A DNA stretch of 16,552 bases, taken from NCBI GenBank assembly GCA_937893735.1, contig CALBGD010000411.1, positions 1 through 16,552 of the forward strand. Reading direction: 5' to 3'. Position 1 is the first letter of the stretch. Each line of letters starts with the position of its first letter. This document shows positions 7,700 through 13,978 of this stretch, piece by piece. Origin of the DNA: an uncultured Clostridia bacterium. Its GTDB lineage: Bacteria > Bacillota > Clostridia > Oscillospirales > Ruminococcaceae. The position numbers were made by a program, and so were the translations under genes. The notes under the pieces are model-generated. The model was not told the DNA's origin, did not search any database, and saw only the letters and a program-made list of their open reading frames with translations.

Positions 7700-7728
7700 T
7701 TGAATAATTCCGCAGTTCGTGTTATACT
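7700..7728 (+). promoter_or_regulatory. Sigma-A promoter upstream of the isomerase-like gene
   Basis: TTGAAT (7700-7705) and TATACT (7723-7728) are 17 bp apart, with TG one base before the -10. Transcription would begin near 7735, at the very edge of the foldback element, so the whole element would be leader RNA. The promoter starts 4 bp after the topB stop, and no terminator for topB is visible. Confidence 0.75.
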
Positions 7729-7731
7729 GTT

Positions 7732-7963
7732 AGGGAACCTCTAAAAACCGATGTGAAAAGCGAAAATGGGCAGGGTGCGCCAGCTTCTAGGAAAACCGAC
7801 GCAGTAAGGCTGTATGCCTTTCAAGGAGGTGCAACACGATGTTGCAGAGCGAAATAACCGAGTGACGGCATGGATGCCGTCACATCAGAAATTTCGCTCG
7901 TTGACAAACGAAGATGGTGCGCACTGCACATTTTTGCTCACATGAGGTTTTTAGAGGTGACCT
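7732..7963 (+). mobile_element. MITE-like foldback element forming the isomerase gene leader
   Basis: Ends are inverted: ACCTCTAAAAACC (7737-7749) and GGTTTTTAGAGGT (7946-7958) match perfectly, and about 18 bp match with two mismatches if flanks are included. Inside, 7750-7782 pairs imperfectly with 7915-7943. Three further hairpins are nested: AAGGC/GCCTT (7806-7820), TGCAACA-CGA-TGTTGCA (7830-7846), and a long one with GAGCGAAAT/ATTTCGCTC (7847-7855 and 7891-7899) capped by GTGACGGCAT-GG-ATGCCGTCAC (7862-7883). No transposase is encoded. A TTA flanks the element on both sides but is too short to prove a target duplication. It could instead be a structured leader RNA specific to this gene; a copy search would decide. 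Confidence 0.6.
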
Positions 7964-7986
7964 TTACTATCAGGAGGTGCCGTGAA

Positions 7987-8781
7987 ATGAAAATAGGAGT
8001 TTCTACCGCTTCACTGTATCCGCTCCACGCGGAGGACGCATTCGCTGAGCTCGCGGCTCTGGGCGTAAAGAACGCCGAGGTATTCGCCAACAGCACCGGG
8101 GAAGCAAGTGAGCCTGTGACCTCGCAGATAATGGATATCCGCGACAGGAACGGAATGAATATTACCAGCTTCCACCCGTTTTCCTCGCCGATGGAGTCGG
8201 TGTTCCTGTTCTCCACCTACGACCGCAGGATAGAGGAAATGATGGAGCTCTACCGGGAATTCTTCGGGACCATGAACCGACTTGGCGCGAAAATTTTCGT
8301 GCTCCACGGGGCGATACTCAGCAGCAAATGCCCGGAGGAGCATTATTTCCGGCAGTTCCGGCTTCTTGCAGAGGCTGGCAGGGAATCCGGCGTAATCGTG
8401 GCTCAGGAAAACGTGAGCTACTGTATGTCCGGAAGCCTTGACTTCCTCTTGCGAATGAAGCGTGAGCTCGGGGACTGCGCGAAGTTCGTGCTGGATTTAA
8501 AGCAGTCCCGCCGGAGCCATGCGGACGTATTCGACTATGTGCGCTCCCTCGGTGAAAGTATCGTGCACCTGCACATCAGCGACGCTGATCCAGACCGCGA
8601 CTGCCTGCCTGTGGGGCAGGGGAGCTTTGATTTCCGCAGACTCATGCAGGAGATGAGCGGTATCGGATACGACGGCGCATATATCGTGGAGCTCTACCGC
8701 CAGAATTACGACGAGTTCACCCGCCTGCGGGAATCCGTGGATAACCTGACTGATACGGCGCTGTCACTCGGGCTTTTATGA
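7987..8781 (+). CDS. Sugar phosphate isomerase/epimerase-like TIM-barrel protein
   Basis: A 264-aa protein of the AP endonuclease 2 / xylose isomerase-like TIM-barrel superfamily (KIGVSTASLYP at strand 1, then ALGVKNAEVF). Candidate metal ligands fall at the expected strand ends: E141 (VAQENVSY), D170 (VLDLKQS), H194/H196 (VHLHISD) and E235 (IVELYRQ). Members include sugar-phosphate isomerases, inosose isomerases and AP endonuclease IV. At 264 aa without the endonuclease IV motifs, an isomerase or epimerase is likelier, but the substrate is unknown. I chose the ATG at 7987 because AGGAGGT lies 8 nt before it; the ORF is open upstream to 7870, but those codons belong to the foldback element. 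A terminator follows, so it is probably monocistronic. Confidence 0.82.
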   Translation: MKIGVSTASLYPLHAEDAFAELAALGVKNAEVFANSTGEASEPVTSQIMDIRDRNGMNITSFHPFSSPMESVFLFSTYDRRIEEMMELYREFFGTMNRLGAKIFVLHGAILSSKCPEEHYFRQFRLLAEAGRESGVIVAQENVSYCMSGSLDFLLRMKRELGDCAKFVLDLKQSRRSHADVFDYVRSLGESIVHLHISDADPDRDCLPVGQGSFDFRRLMQEMSGIGYDGAYIVELYRQNYDEFTRLRESVDNLTDTALSLGLL

Positions 8782-8783
8782 AT

Positions 8784-8828
8784 AAAAAGAGAAGAAATCG
8801 CCGCGTTGGTTTCTTCTCTTTTTTATTT
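8784..8828 (+). terminator. Rho-independent terminator of the isomerase-like gene
   Basis: AAAAAGAGAAGAAA (8784-8797) pairs perfectly with TTTCTTCTCTTTTT (8810-8823) around a 12-nt loop; the T-run extends to 8824. It begins 3 nt after the stop codon. Confidence 0.9.
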
Positions 8829-8834
8829 GTTTAT

Positions 8835-8861
8835 GTAGGGGAGGGGCTTGCCCCTCCCTAC
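8835..8861 (+). repeat. CUUG-loop hairpin repeat, copy 3 (3' of the isomerase-like gene)
   Basis: GTAGGGGAGGGGC-TT-GCCCCTCCCTAC: the same core as copies 1 and 2, extended to 12 pairs with one bulged G on the left arm. It reads in the sense direction, lies just past the terminator, and its last base abuts the -35 box of the next promoter (8862). Confidence 0.85.
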
Positions 8862-8890
8862 TTGACAAAAACCAGCTTTGGTTATATAAT
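8862..8890 (+). promoter_or_regulatory. Consensus sigma-A promoter of the SGNH hydrolase gene
   Basis: TTGACA (8862-8867) and TATAAT (8885-8890) with exactly 17 bp between them: a perfect consensus. The spacer holds an inverted repeat, AACCA-GCTT-TGGTT (8870-8883), which may be an operator, since such a strong promoter is usually held in check. The predicted leader is about 35 nt. Confidence 0.88.
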
Positions 8891-8933
8891 ATCATTCGGA
8901 CTTAATTAAACTAACAGAAAGAGGCAACTAAAA

Positions 8934-10058
8934 ATGTACGACCACTGGGCAAGCGTATGGGGCAACGCAATTTCCATCAGCGAGAACCGCCCCGAGAGCT
9001 ACAACAAGGATCTTACGTTCCGCTATCCGATATACACGCAGTTCGGCGGAAAGGCGGTCAGGCTGACGTTCGACAACTTCTGCGGCACCGAGAAAGTCAC
9101 ATTCAACCGCGTGACCGTTTTCATCGGCGGGAAGTTCTATCCCGTTACATTCGGCGGCAGGCGGGAAGTCACCATAGGCGCCGGGAAGAACACCATCTCC
9201 GACGAGCTCCCGTGCGACATCGAGCCTCAGAGCCTCATCACCGTAAGCTTCTGGTTCAAGGATTTCACGCAGCTCCGTTCGGCGGTGTTCACGAGCGGTC
9301 CTCTTACGGAGGGCTACTACGCCATGGGCGACATGACCGAGACCGAGCTTATCCCGAAGGAGATAGAGCGCTCCATCAGCGTGATATACTTCCTCAGCAA
9401 TATTTCAGTGCTGACCCCTGCGGACAACCGCACCATCGTTTGCTACGGGGATTCCATCACCGCGCAGGACTGGCCGGAATACCTGACGCTCCGCTGCAAC
9501 CGCGAGGAGAAGCTCCACACCGCCGTTATACGCCGTGCGGCGAGCGGCACCAGAATGCTCCGGGAATACAACTGTATAACATACGAATCCTACGGGCTTA
9601 AGGGCAAGAAGCGCTTCCAGCACGAGGTCCCGACGGACGGCGCGGATACAGTTATCATTCAGCACGGGATAAACGACATAATCCACCCGGTGGGCACCGA
9701 GGTGAATCCGTTCCGTCCCATGAGCGATATGCCGACCGCTGACGAGCTCATCGGGCTGATGAAGTATTACATTGACGAGTCCCGGCAGTTCGGCTACAAG
9801 GTGTATGTCGGCACCCTGCTTCCCATCGAGGGCTGGAGGACATACGCGCCCTTCCGCGAGGAGGTAAGGGCGAAATTCAACGACTGGATTCGCACCACCG
9901 ACCTCATCGACGGCTGTATAGATTTCGACCGGGCGTTAGCCGACCCGGAGCGTCCCACAAGAATGCTCCCGGAGTTCGACAGCGGCGACCATCTCCACCC
10001 AAGCAAGGCAGGATATAAGAGAATGGCGGATATCGTCCCGGAAGAGATACTTTTATAA
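8934..10058 (+). CDS. SGNH/GDSL-type hydrolase with N-terminal beta-sandwich-like domain
   Basis: A 374-aa protein with the SGNH blocks in its second half: CYGDSIT (block I, nucleophile S174), AASGTRM (likely block II Gly), HGIND (block III, N247) and SGDHLHPSKAGY (block V, D352-x2-H355). These enzymes hydrolyse esters, often acetyl groups on sugars. Residues 1-165 have no SGNH motif; they look beta-rich (e.g. VRLTFDNFCGTEKVTFNRV, then VTVFIGGKFYPV) as in two-domain carbohydrate esterases. No signal peptide, so the enzyme probably acts in the cytoplasm on imported substrates; that is inference. The start follows GAAAGAGG. It is monocistronic, with a perfect promoter and terminator structures behind it. 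Confidence 0.87.
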   Translation: MYDHWASVWGNAISISENRPESYNKDLTFRYPIYTQFGGKAVRLTFDNFCGTEKVTFNRVTVFIGGKFYPVTFGGRREVTIGAGKNTISDELPCDIEPQSLITVSFWFKDFTQLRSAVFTSGPLTEGYYAMGDMTETELIPKEIERSISVIYFLSNISVLTPADNRTIVCYGDSITAQDWPEYLTLRCNREEKLHTAVIRRAASGTRMLREYNCITYESYGLKGKKRFQHEVPTDGADTVIIQHGINDIIHPVGTEVNPFRPMSDMPTADELIGLMKYYIDESRQFGYKVYVGTLLPIEGWRTYAPFREEVRAKFNDWIRTTDLIDGCIDFDRALADPERPTRMLPEFDSGDHLHPSKAGYKRMADIVPEEILL

Positions 10059-10086
10059 TTCTTAATTCTTAATTCGGAATTAATTG

Positions 10087-10105
10087 TGTCCCGCTTCGCG
10101 GGACA
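10087..10105 (+). terminator. Hairpin behind the SGNH gene
   Basis: TGTCCCGC (10087-10094) pairs with GCGGGACA (10098-10105) around TTC, a very stable stem with a UUCG-type apex. Only AAATAT follows, so alone it is a weak terminator; it may work together with the next hairpin. Confidence 0.55.
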
Positions 10106-10110
10106 AATAT

Positions 10111-10153
10111 CAAAACGGGGACTGTATTTTACAGTCCCCGCTTTGATTTTATT
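10111..10153. terminator. Terminator between convergent SGNH and glycosyltransferase genes, probably bidirectional
   Basis: CGGGGACTGT (10116-10125) pairs with ACAGTCCCCG (10131-10140) around ATTTT. CAAAA precedes the stem and CTTTGATTTTATT follows it, giving a T-rich tail on the plus strand and a weaker one (GTTTTGATATTT) on the minus strand. It can serve both converging genes. Confidence 0.8.
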
Positions 10154-11528
10154 CTTCCGGCTCTTCGCTGAGCTTCTTCTCTTCTTTTTTCGCGCGGTGC
10201 TTCGCCATATAGCGGGTGTTGCTCTCGCGTATCGCGGATACCGCAGGAATGCTCCTAAAGCGCTGTACCGCGTCCGTCAGGCGGCCTATTCCGGTGAAGA
10301 GATCCTGCTGAATGCTGGTCTCGCGGTTGCAGGATTTTCCGCTCTTCCAGTCGTCGATTATCACGCCGTAGCGCTCGTAGGCGTTCTTTACGGAGGTCTC
10401 CCACGACATATAGACCTCGTTCATCGCGTGCTCGCCCATCTGGCGGACTTCCTCGATGTGCCCGGCGGCGTATTCAAGCTCAGCCGCGACTGCCTTGGCG
10501 GAATCATCAGTGAGTATTCCGGTGTGGTAGTGAGTTATGCCCTCTGCCGCGCAGCTTCCCTTTATCAGCACGGAGGCTACTCCGCAGGCGGCGGCTTCCC
10601 GCACGACTATTCCGTTGGTGTCGTACTGCGACGGGAAGATAAACAGATCCCCGGCGGTGTAGTACACGCGCAGCTCCTCGCGGTCGAATACAGCGCCGGT
10701 GAATATCACCTTTCCGCGGAGCTTCAGCTCGTCAACGTAGGCTTCTATCTCCGCGCGGTCGGCTCCGTCGCCGACGAACATCATGCGGAAATCAATGCCC
10801 TTTTCGTCCAGTATTTTCAGGCTGTCCAGAATGCACCTGATACCCTTGTACCACAGCAGTCGTCCCACGAACAGGAACACGGGGCCGTGTCCCTCCAGCC
10901 CGAGCTCGGAGCGAAGGTATGCCGCGTCCTCGGCGTCGGCGCGTCCCTTCGGGAAGTCAACGCCGTTCTCCATAATGCGTATCTGCCTGCCCTCGGTCTC
11001 CTGATAGCCGAGGCTTATGAGGTTCTGGCGTGCGCCCTCGCTGACCGTCCATATCTCGTCGGCGGAGGAGATGTTGGATATCAGCAGCTTTATCGCCTGA
11101 TCCTGCATGAGCTTTGTGGGAAGCGCCCGCTTTATGTCGATATCGAATTTCGTGTGGTAGGTCAGCACCATGGGCGCGTCTATCTTAGTCCGGAGCACCC
11201 GCGCCATTATCATCGAGGCAAACGGGCAGTGGGTGTGGATTATGTCGAAGCCGCTGCTTGTCAGGGAATCCAGCTTGCTTGCGGAAAACGGATATCCCAT
11301 GCGGTAGCTGCATATCTTTTCGGTTATCGACATACTTGTGTATCTTACGACAGGGAACGGAAAATTATCCTGCGCCCCGGGGTAATCGGGGGTCACGACG
11401 GTCGCGCGCCCGAGCTCGCTGTTGATTATTTCTGCGTAGTTCAGTATAGTAGTCGCCACTCCATCAATAACAGGAGGGAACGAGTCGTTCATAAGGCAGA
11501 TATTAAGTCCGTCTTTTTTGTCTGACAT
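10149..11528 (-). CDS. Family 4 glycosyltransferase (GT-B fold)
   Basis: A 459-aa retaining GT4 enzyme. The N-terminal domain has NDSFPPVIDGVATTI, HTHCPFASM and YHTKFDID; the C-terminal nucleotide-sugar domain has FVGRLLWYKGI and DTNGIVVREAAACG. The E-x7-E motif appears as D303-x7-E311. The FPPxxDGV start and HTHxPF resemble glycosyltransferases that make glycolipids (mono- or diglucosyldiacylglycerol) or phosphatidylinositol mannosides, so a membrane-lipid or envelope acceptor is plausible, not proven. The last 30 residues are strongly charged (KHRAKKEEKKLSEEPEE), possibly a membrane-surface tail. AAGGAGC precedes the start, and it has its own promoter 128 bp behind the PH-domain gene on the same strand. 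Confidence 0.88.
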   Translation of the reverse strand: MSDKKDGLNICLMNDSFPPVIDGVATTILNYAEIINSELGRATVVTPDYPGAQDNFPFPVVRYTSMSITEKICSYRMGYPFSASKLDSLTSSGFDIIHTHCPFASMIMARVLRTKIDAPMVLTYHTKFDIDIKRALPTKLMQDQAIKLLISNISSADEIWTVSEGARQNLISLGYQETEGRQIRIMENGVDFPKGRADAEDAAYLRSELGLEGHGPVFLFVGRLLWYKGIRCILDSLKILDEKGIDFRMMFVGDGADRAEIEAYVDELKLRGKVIFTGAVFDREELRVYYTAGDLFIFPSQYDTNGIVVREAAACGVASVLIKGSCAAEGITHYHTGILTDDSAKAVAAELEYAAGHIEEVRQMGEHAMNEVYMSWETSVKNAYERYGVIIDDWKSGKSCNRETSIQQDLFTGIGRLTDAVQRFRSIPAVSAIRESNTRYMAKHRAKKEEKKLSEEPEE

Positions 11529-11566
11529 AGTTAAAAGCTCCTTAATTTTTTGGAAGTAATAAAAAC

Positions 11567-11595
11567 ATTATACCGCAGTCAGGCTGGAAAATCAA
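11567..11595 (-). promoter_or_regulatory. Sigma-A promoter of the glycosyltransferase gene
   Basis: On the minus strand TTGATT (11590-11595) and TATAAT (11567-11572) are 17 bp apart. The leader is about 30 nt. Confidence 0.82.
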
Positions 11596-11656
11596 GTGTT
11601 TTCCCGGATTTTAAAGGTAACATTTTTGTAATATATGAGCACAAAGCGTCACAGCC

Positions 11657-12106
11657 TCAGATATTGTGGTCGTGGAAGCAGCCGGGGTCGTCCGGGATAC
11701 CGTCGCCGTCGCGGTCCTCCATATGCGCAGAGGCTCCCATCATGTCCCTGCCGCGGACGCTGTATTTATCGCGCTGAGCCTGTACCGCTTCGTCCAGCAG
11801 GCGCTTTACCTCCCTGGGGCTCTTTACGGACTGGAGCACCTTTGTGGGCGTGTCGTTGTCCTTGGAAAGCAGCGTTATCGTGCCGCAGCCGACTATCCTC
11901 TGCCCGAAGGGGAGCTTCATGGATTTGTCGTAAACGCGGTACAGCTCGATTTCGTCCTCTTTGAGATTCAGCAGACCCACGCGGGTTATCAGCTTGGATT
12001 CCGTGAGAATGTAGCGCGTGAACGAGATGGGAAGCCCCATAATGCGCTTCTTTCCCGTCCAGATTATTTCGCCATAGTCCCGGGTGAGCTTCTTTATGTT
12101 AGCCAT
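11657..12106 (-). CDS. Small PH-like domain protein with C-terminal calcium-binding-type motif
   Basis: A 149-aa protein. Residues 1-100 (GEIIWTGKKRIMGLPISFTRYILTES, then ITRVGLLNLKEDEIELYRVYD) have the strand pattern of bacterial PH-like (bPH/DUF304-type) domains: a small beta barrel in which a short RVGLLN-type turn and ExxLxRVxD are typical. The family usually has membrane helices; none is visible here, so it is probably soluble. The C-terminus carries MEDRDGDGIPDDPGCFHDHN, in which DRDGDGIPD matches the Asp-rich calcium loop of thrombospondin type 3 repeats and EF-hands. AAAGGAGCC precedes the ATG. It lies 16 nt after the zinc-ribbon gene and is probably co-transcribed with it. Function unknown. 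Confidence 0.68.
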   Translation of the reverse strand: MANIKKLTRDYGEIIWTGKKRIMGLPISFTRYILTESKLITRVGLLNLKEDEIELYRVYDKSMKLPFGQRIVGCGTITLLSKDNDTPTKVLQSVKSPREVKRLLDEAVQAQRDKYSVRGRDMMGASAHMEDRDGDGIPDDPGCFHDHNI

Positions 12107-12122
12107 ATTCAGGCTCCTTTCA

Positions 12123-13274
12123 CTATTTCGTGAGCGATTTGATTTTTGCTTCTATCCTGCGGTATTCCGCAGATAAGGGGCTCGCGCCCTTTTGCTTCAG
12201 ATATATTTCGAGGTACACGCGGTTGAAGAACGCGCTCCCGCTAAAGAACTGTTCCATGCGCTTTATCTGTTCCCACGAGTATACCCCCGTGAGGAACATC
12301 AGCTTTTCCCGCTGGGTCGCGGCGGGCTCGAGGGCTCCCATCATCAGCAGGTCGTAGCCCGCGTCGAGGGCCGCCTTTCTGTCCTCGTTGGAGTAGCTTC
12401 CGCTGAACATTCCCTCCAGAAAATCCAGAACGTCGTCAATGCGCTCGCTGTCATGATTCCTGAGCCACACGGCGCGGTCGAACACATACACCGCGCGTAC
12501 CAGCGAATGCCGCTGGCGGCTGTCCGGGTGGTACTTCATGATTATCAGCAGGTGGCGGCTGAGCTGTTTATCCGGCTCCTGCGGGTAGCTTCCTACGGAG
12601 AAGCGCGTGGTCTCGTGGTCGAGCCGCGCCGCGTCCGTGAACGGAGCGTTATCCACGTTCACGCAGTGCGCGTAGATAACGGCGGCTTTCTCCCGCAGCG
12701 CCGGGAAGCTCTCGGTGAGCTTTTTGAAGAATCCGCAGGTGTACGCCGGGGAAACGAACCGCCCGCCCTTCGACAGGAACCTTTTCAGTATATCCAGCGA
12801 GTATTCCAGCGACTTCTGCGCCATATTCCAGTCGGACTGCCCGCGTATCATGTCTATGCAGGAATCCAGCCGATCCTCCCAGTTTTCCACGTCGTTCAGC
12901 TTCAGGATACCGGCGGTCATTCTGCCGCAGCAGGCTTCAAAGTCCCGGGGGCGCCACTCCAGCGCGGCGGTGTACTTCTGGAATGCATTCGCGAAATCCC
13001 ACTTGCCCATGTATTCCTGAGCTTTGGCGCATTCCTCGCGGCACTCGTCCACACCGTAGGTATCCTCCTGCGCGTCGTCCTCGTCAATGAGGTCGCTGAG
13101 GTCGGCTTCTATTTTCAGCTCGTCAGGGACGGCGCTTTTCAGCCCCTCCAGAAAGAACTCCCGCGCCTCCTGATAGGAGATGTGCGTGCCGCAGTAAAGG
13201 CAGAATCCCGTTTCAAAGTCGGAATCCAGCATTATCATGCGCTCGCATTTCGGGCACATACAGTAATCAAGCAT
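12123..13274 (-). CDS. Zinc-ribbon protein with TPR-like helical repeats, unknown function
   Basis: A 383-aa protein with an N-terminal zinc ribbon (C7-x2-C10-x14-C25-x2-C28), an acidic linker (about 50-76), then helices. Residues about 82-115 (AQEYMGKWDFANAFQKYTAA, then LEWRPRDFEA) fit a TPR-like unit. The remainder is helical without a motif I know. No signal peptide or membrane span. I chose the ATG at 13274 (MLDYCMCPKC), preceded by GGTGG; an in-frame TTG at 13295 has no ribosome site. Similar layouts (zinc ribbon, acidic linker, TPR) are common as uncharacterised genes in Clostridia. The PH-like gene follows within 16 nt, so the two products may act together. A strong promoter lies upstream, with a palindromic repeat in the leader. 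Confidence 0.7.
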   Translation of the reverse strand: MLDYCMCPKCERMIMLDSDFETGFCLYCGTHISYQEAREFFLEGLKSAVPDELKIEADLSDLIDEDDAQEDTYGVDECREECAKAQEYMGKWDFANAFQKYTAALEWRPRDFEACCGRMTAGILKLNDVENWEDRLDSCIDMIRGQSDWNMAQKSLEYSLDILKRFLSKGGRFVSPAYTCGFFKKLTESFPALREKAAVIYAHCVNVDNAPFTDAARLDHETTRFSVGSYPQEPDKQLSRHLLIIMKYHPDSRQRHSLVRAVYVFDRAVWLRNHDSERIDDVLDFLEGMFSGSYSNEDRKAALDAGYDLLMMGALEPAATQREKLMFLTGVYSWEQIKRMEQFFSGSAFFNRVYLEIYLKQKGASPLSAEYRRIEAKIKSLTK

Positions 13275-13299
13275 AATACCACCGCCGTTCGTCAATTAA

Positions 13300-13406
13300 C
13301 AGACTGGCGATAAAGGCGCATCTGCGTCGTCAGCTGCAATTCGGCAGGCAAAAAGCCTAGCCGAATTGCAGCTTCCTAGCATCTGCACCTTTCTCACCAG
13401 TCTTGG
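13300..13406. repeat. Palindromic dispersed repeat, copy 1
   Basis: The element opens CAGACTGGCGATAAAGG and closes with the imperfect inverse (CACCTTTCTCACCAGTCTTG). At its centre AGCTGCAATTCGGC (13332-13345) and GCCGAATTGCAGCT (13360-13373) match perfectly, with AGGC-AAAAA-GCCT between them. Conserved blocks (CGATAAA, CATCTGCGTCGTCA, CGGCAGGC) recur in the copy at 16494. It lies in the leader of the minus-strand zinc-ribbon gene. It has no ORF. Confidence 0.82.
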
Positions 13407-13430
13407 GTAGACTTAATTTATTTTATATTA

Positions 13431-13459
13431 ATTATAACACAGACGGCAAAAAAATTCAA
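13431..13459 (-). promoter_or_regulatory. Sigma-A promoter of the zinc-ribbon/PH-domain unit (extended -10)
   Basis: On the minus strand TTGAAT (13454-13459) and TATAAT (13431-13436) are 17 bp apart with TG one base before the -10. The leader would be about 150 nt and contain the whole palindromic repeat. The -35 lies 19 bp from that of the divergent zur promoter. Confidence 0.82.
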
Positions 13460-13478
13460 TAAAATTTCGCAATACCCC

Positions 13479-13507
13479 TTGCATTTTCTTAAATGATGTG
13501 CTATAAT
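13479..13507 (+). promoter_or_regulatory. Sigma-A promoter of the zur-znuACB operon (extended -10)
   Basis: TTGCAT (13479-13484) and TATAAT (13502-13507) are 17 bp apart, with TG one base before the -10 (13499-13500). The start of transcription is predicted near 13514, inside the Fur-type box. Confidence 0.85.
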
Positions 13508-13514
13508 ATCAATC

Positions 13515-13534
13515 TGATAGTGAGAATCAAAATC
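13515..13534 (+). promoter_or_regulatory. Fur/Zur-type operator over the transcription start
   Basis: GATAGTGAGAATCAAAATC (13516-13534) matches 15 of 19 positions of the classic Fur box GATAATGATAATCATTATC. As a 7-1-7 site, TGATAGT-G-AGAATCA (13515-13529) matches 12 of 14 arm positions. It begins 8 bp after the -10 box, the right place for a repressor to block initiation. Confidence 0.7.
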
Positions 13535-13555
13535 AAATTCGGGAGGCTGAGAAAT

Positions 13556-13978
13556 TTGGACAGGAACAACTACAACACCAAACAGCGCGACGAGATAGTG
13601 GAGTTTTTCAGCCGCCACCGCGGAAGCTGCTTCACCGCCAAGGACATAATCGTCAGCGGCGAGGTCACGGTCGGGGAGGCAACGGTATACCGCACGCTGA
13701 CAAAGCTTGCGAATCAGGGGGTGCTGAAGCGCTTCACCGGGGACGGCTCCGGGGCGTGCTATCAGCTTATGGACGAGCAGAAATGCTCCTCGCACTTCCA
13801 CCTGAAATGCGACCGCTGCCAGAAGCTTATCCACATGGACTGCTCCTTTATGCGGGAAATGCAGGAGCACATCGAGAAAAACCACGGATTCGCCGTGGAC
13901 GTTGGAAGAACAGTTATCTACGGGCTTTGCAGCGACTGTCAGAAAGCCCTCGAAGAACAGGACAAGGAGAAGAAATGA
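13556..13978 (+). CDS. zur: Fur-family metalloregulator, probably the zinc repressor Zur
   Basis: A 140-aa Fur-family repressor, of normal length. The winged helix (NTKQRDEIVEFFSRHRGSC, then GEATVYRTLTKLANQGVLKR) is followed by a dimerisation domain with two structural-zinc pairs, C85-x2-C88 (CDRC) and C125-x2-C128 (CSDC), and a His-rich segment SSHFHLKC. I chose a TTG start at 13556: GGGAGG lies 9 nt before it and the protein then begins DRNNYNTKQRDEI; the ORF is open upstream to 13493 but those codons hold the promoter and operator. It overlaps znuA by 4 nt (ATGA). Leading a zinc-uptake operon points to Zur; Fur or a manganese regulator cannot be excluded by sequence alone. The operator suggests self-repression. 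Confidence 0.85.
   Translation: MDRNNYNTKQRDEIVEFFSRHRGSCFTAKDIIVSGEVTVGEATVYRTLTKLANQGVLKRFTGDGSGACYQLMDEQKCSSHFHLKCDRCQKLIHMDCSFMREMQEHIEKNHGFAVDVGRTVIYGLCSDCQKALEEQDKEKK

Noticed and set aside
7870..7986. Upstream extension of the isomerase-like protein by 39 codons
   Set aside because: These codons lie in the foldback element, have no ribosome site, and the ATG at 7987 has AGGAGGT and matches the usual N-terminus of the family.
10250..10620. Glycosyltransferase E-x7-E motif starting with Asp (DTNGIVVRE) as a dead active site
   Set aside because: The second Glu and the surrounding motif are intact, and Asp at the first position is tolerated in this branch as far as I recall; not enough to call it inactive.
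10086..11525. Long plus-strand ORF (479 codons) opposite the glycosyltransferase gene, and similar long antisense ORFs opposite rnr (1648-2955), malQ (3459-4640), topB (5801-7081) and the zinc-ribbon gene (12192-13313)
   Set aside because: Each mirrors a well-supported gene, lacks a ribosome site and recognisable domains, and arises because GC-rich codon use leaves few stops on the opposite strand.
13493..13555. ATG start of the Fur-family protein at 13493
   Set aside because: It lies upstream of the -10 box, so the predicted transcript would not include it; the TTG at 13556 has the ribosome site and gives a normal-length protein.
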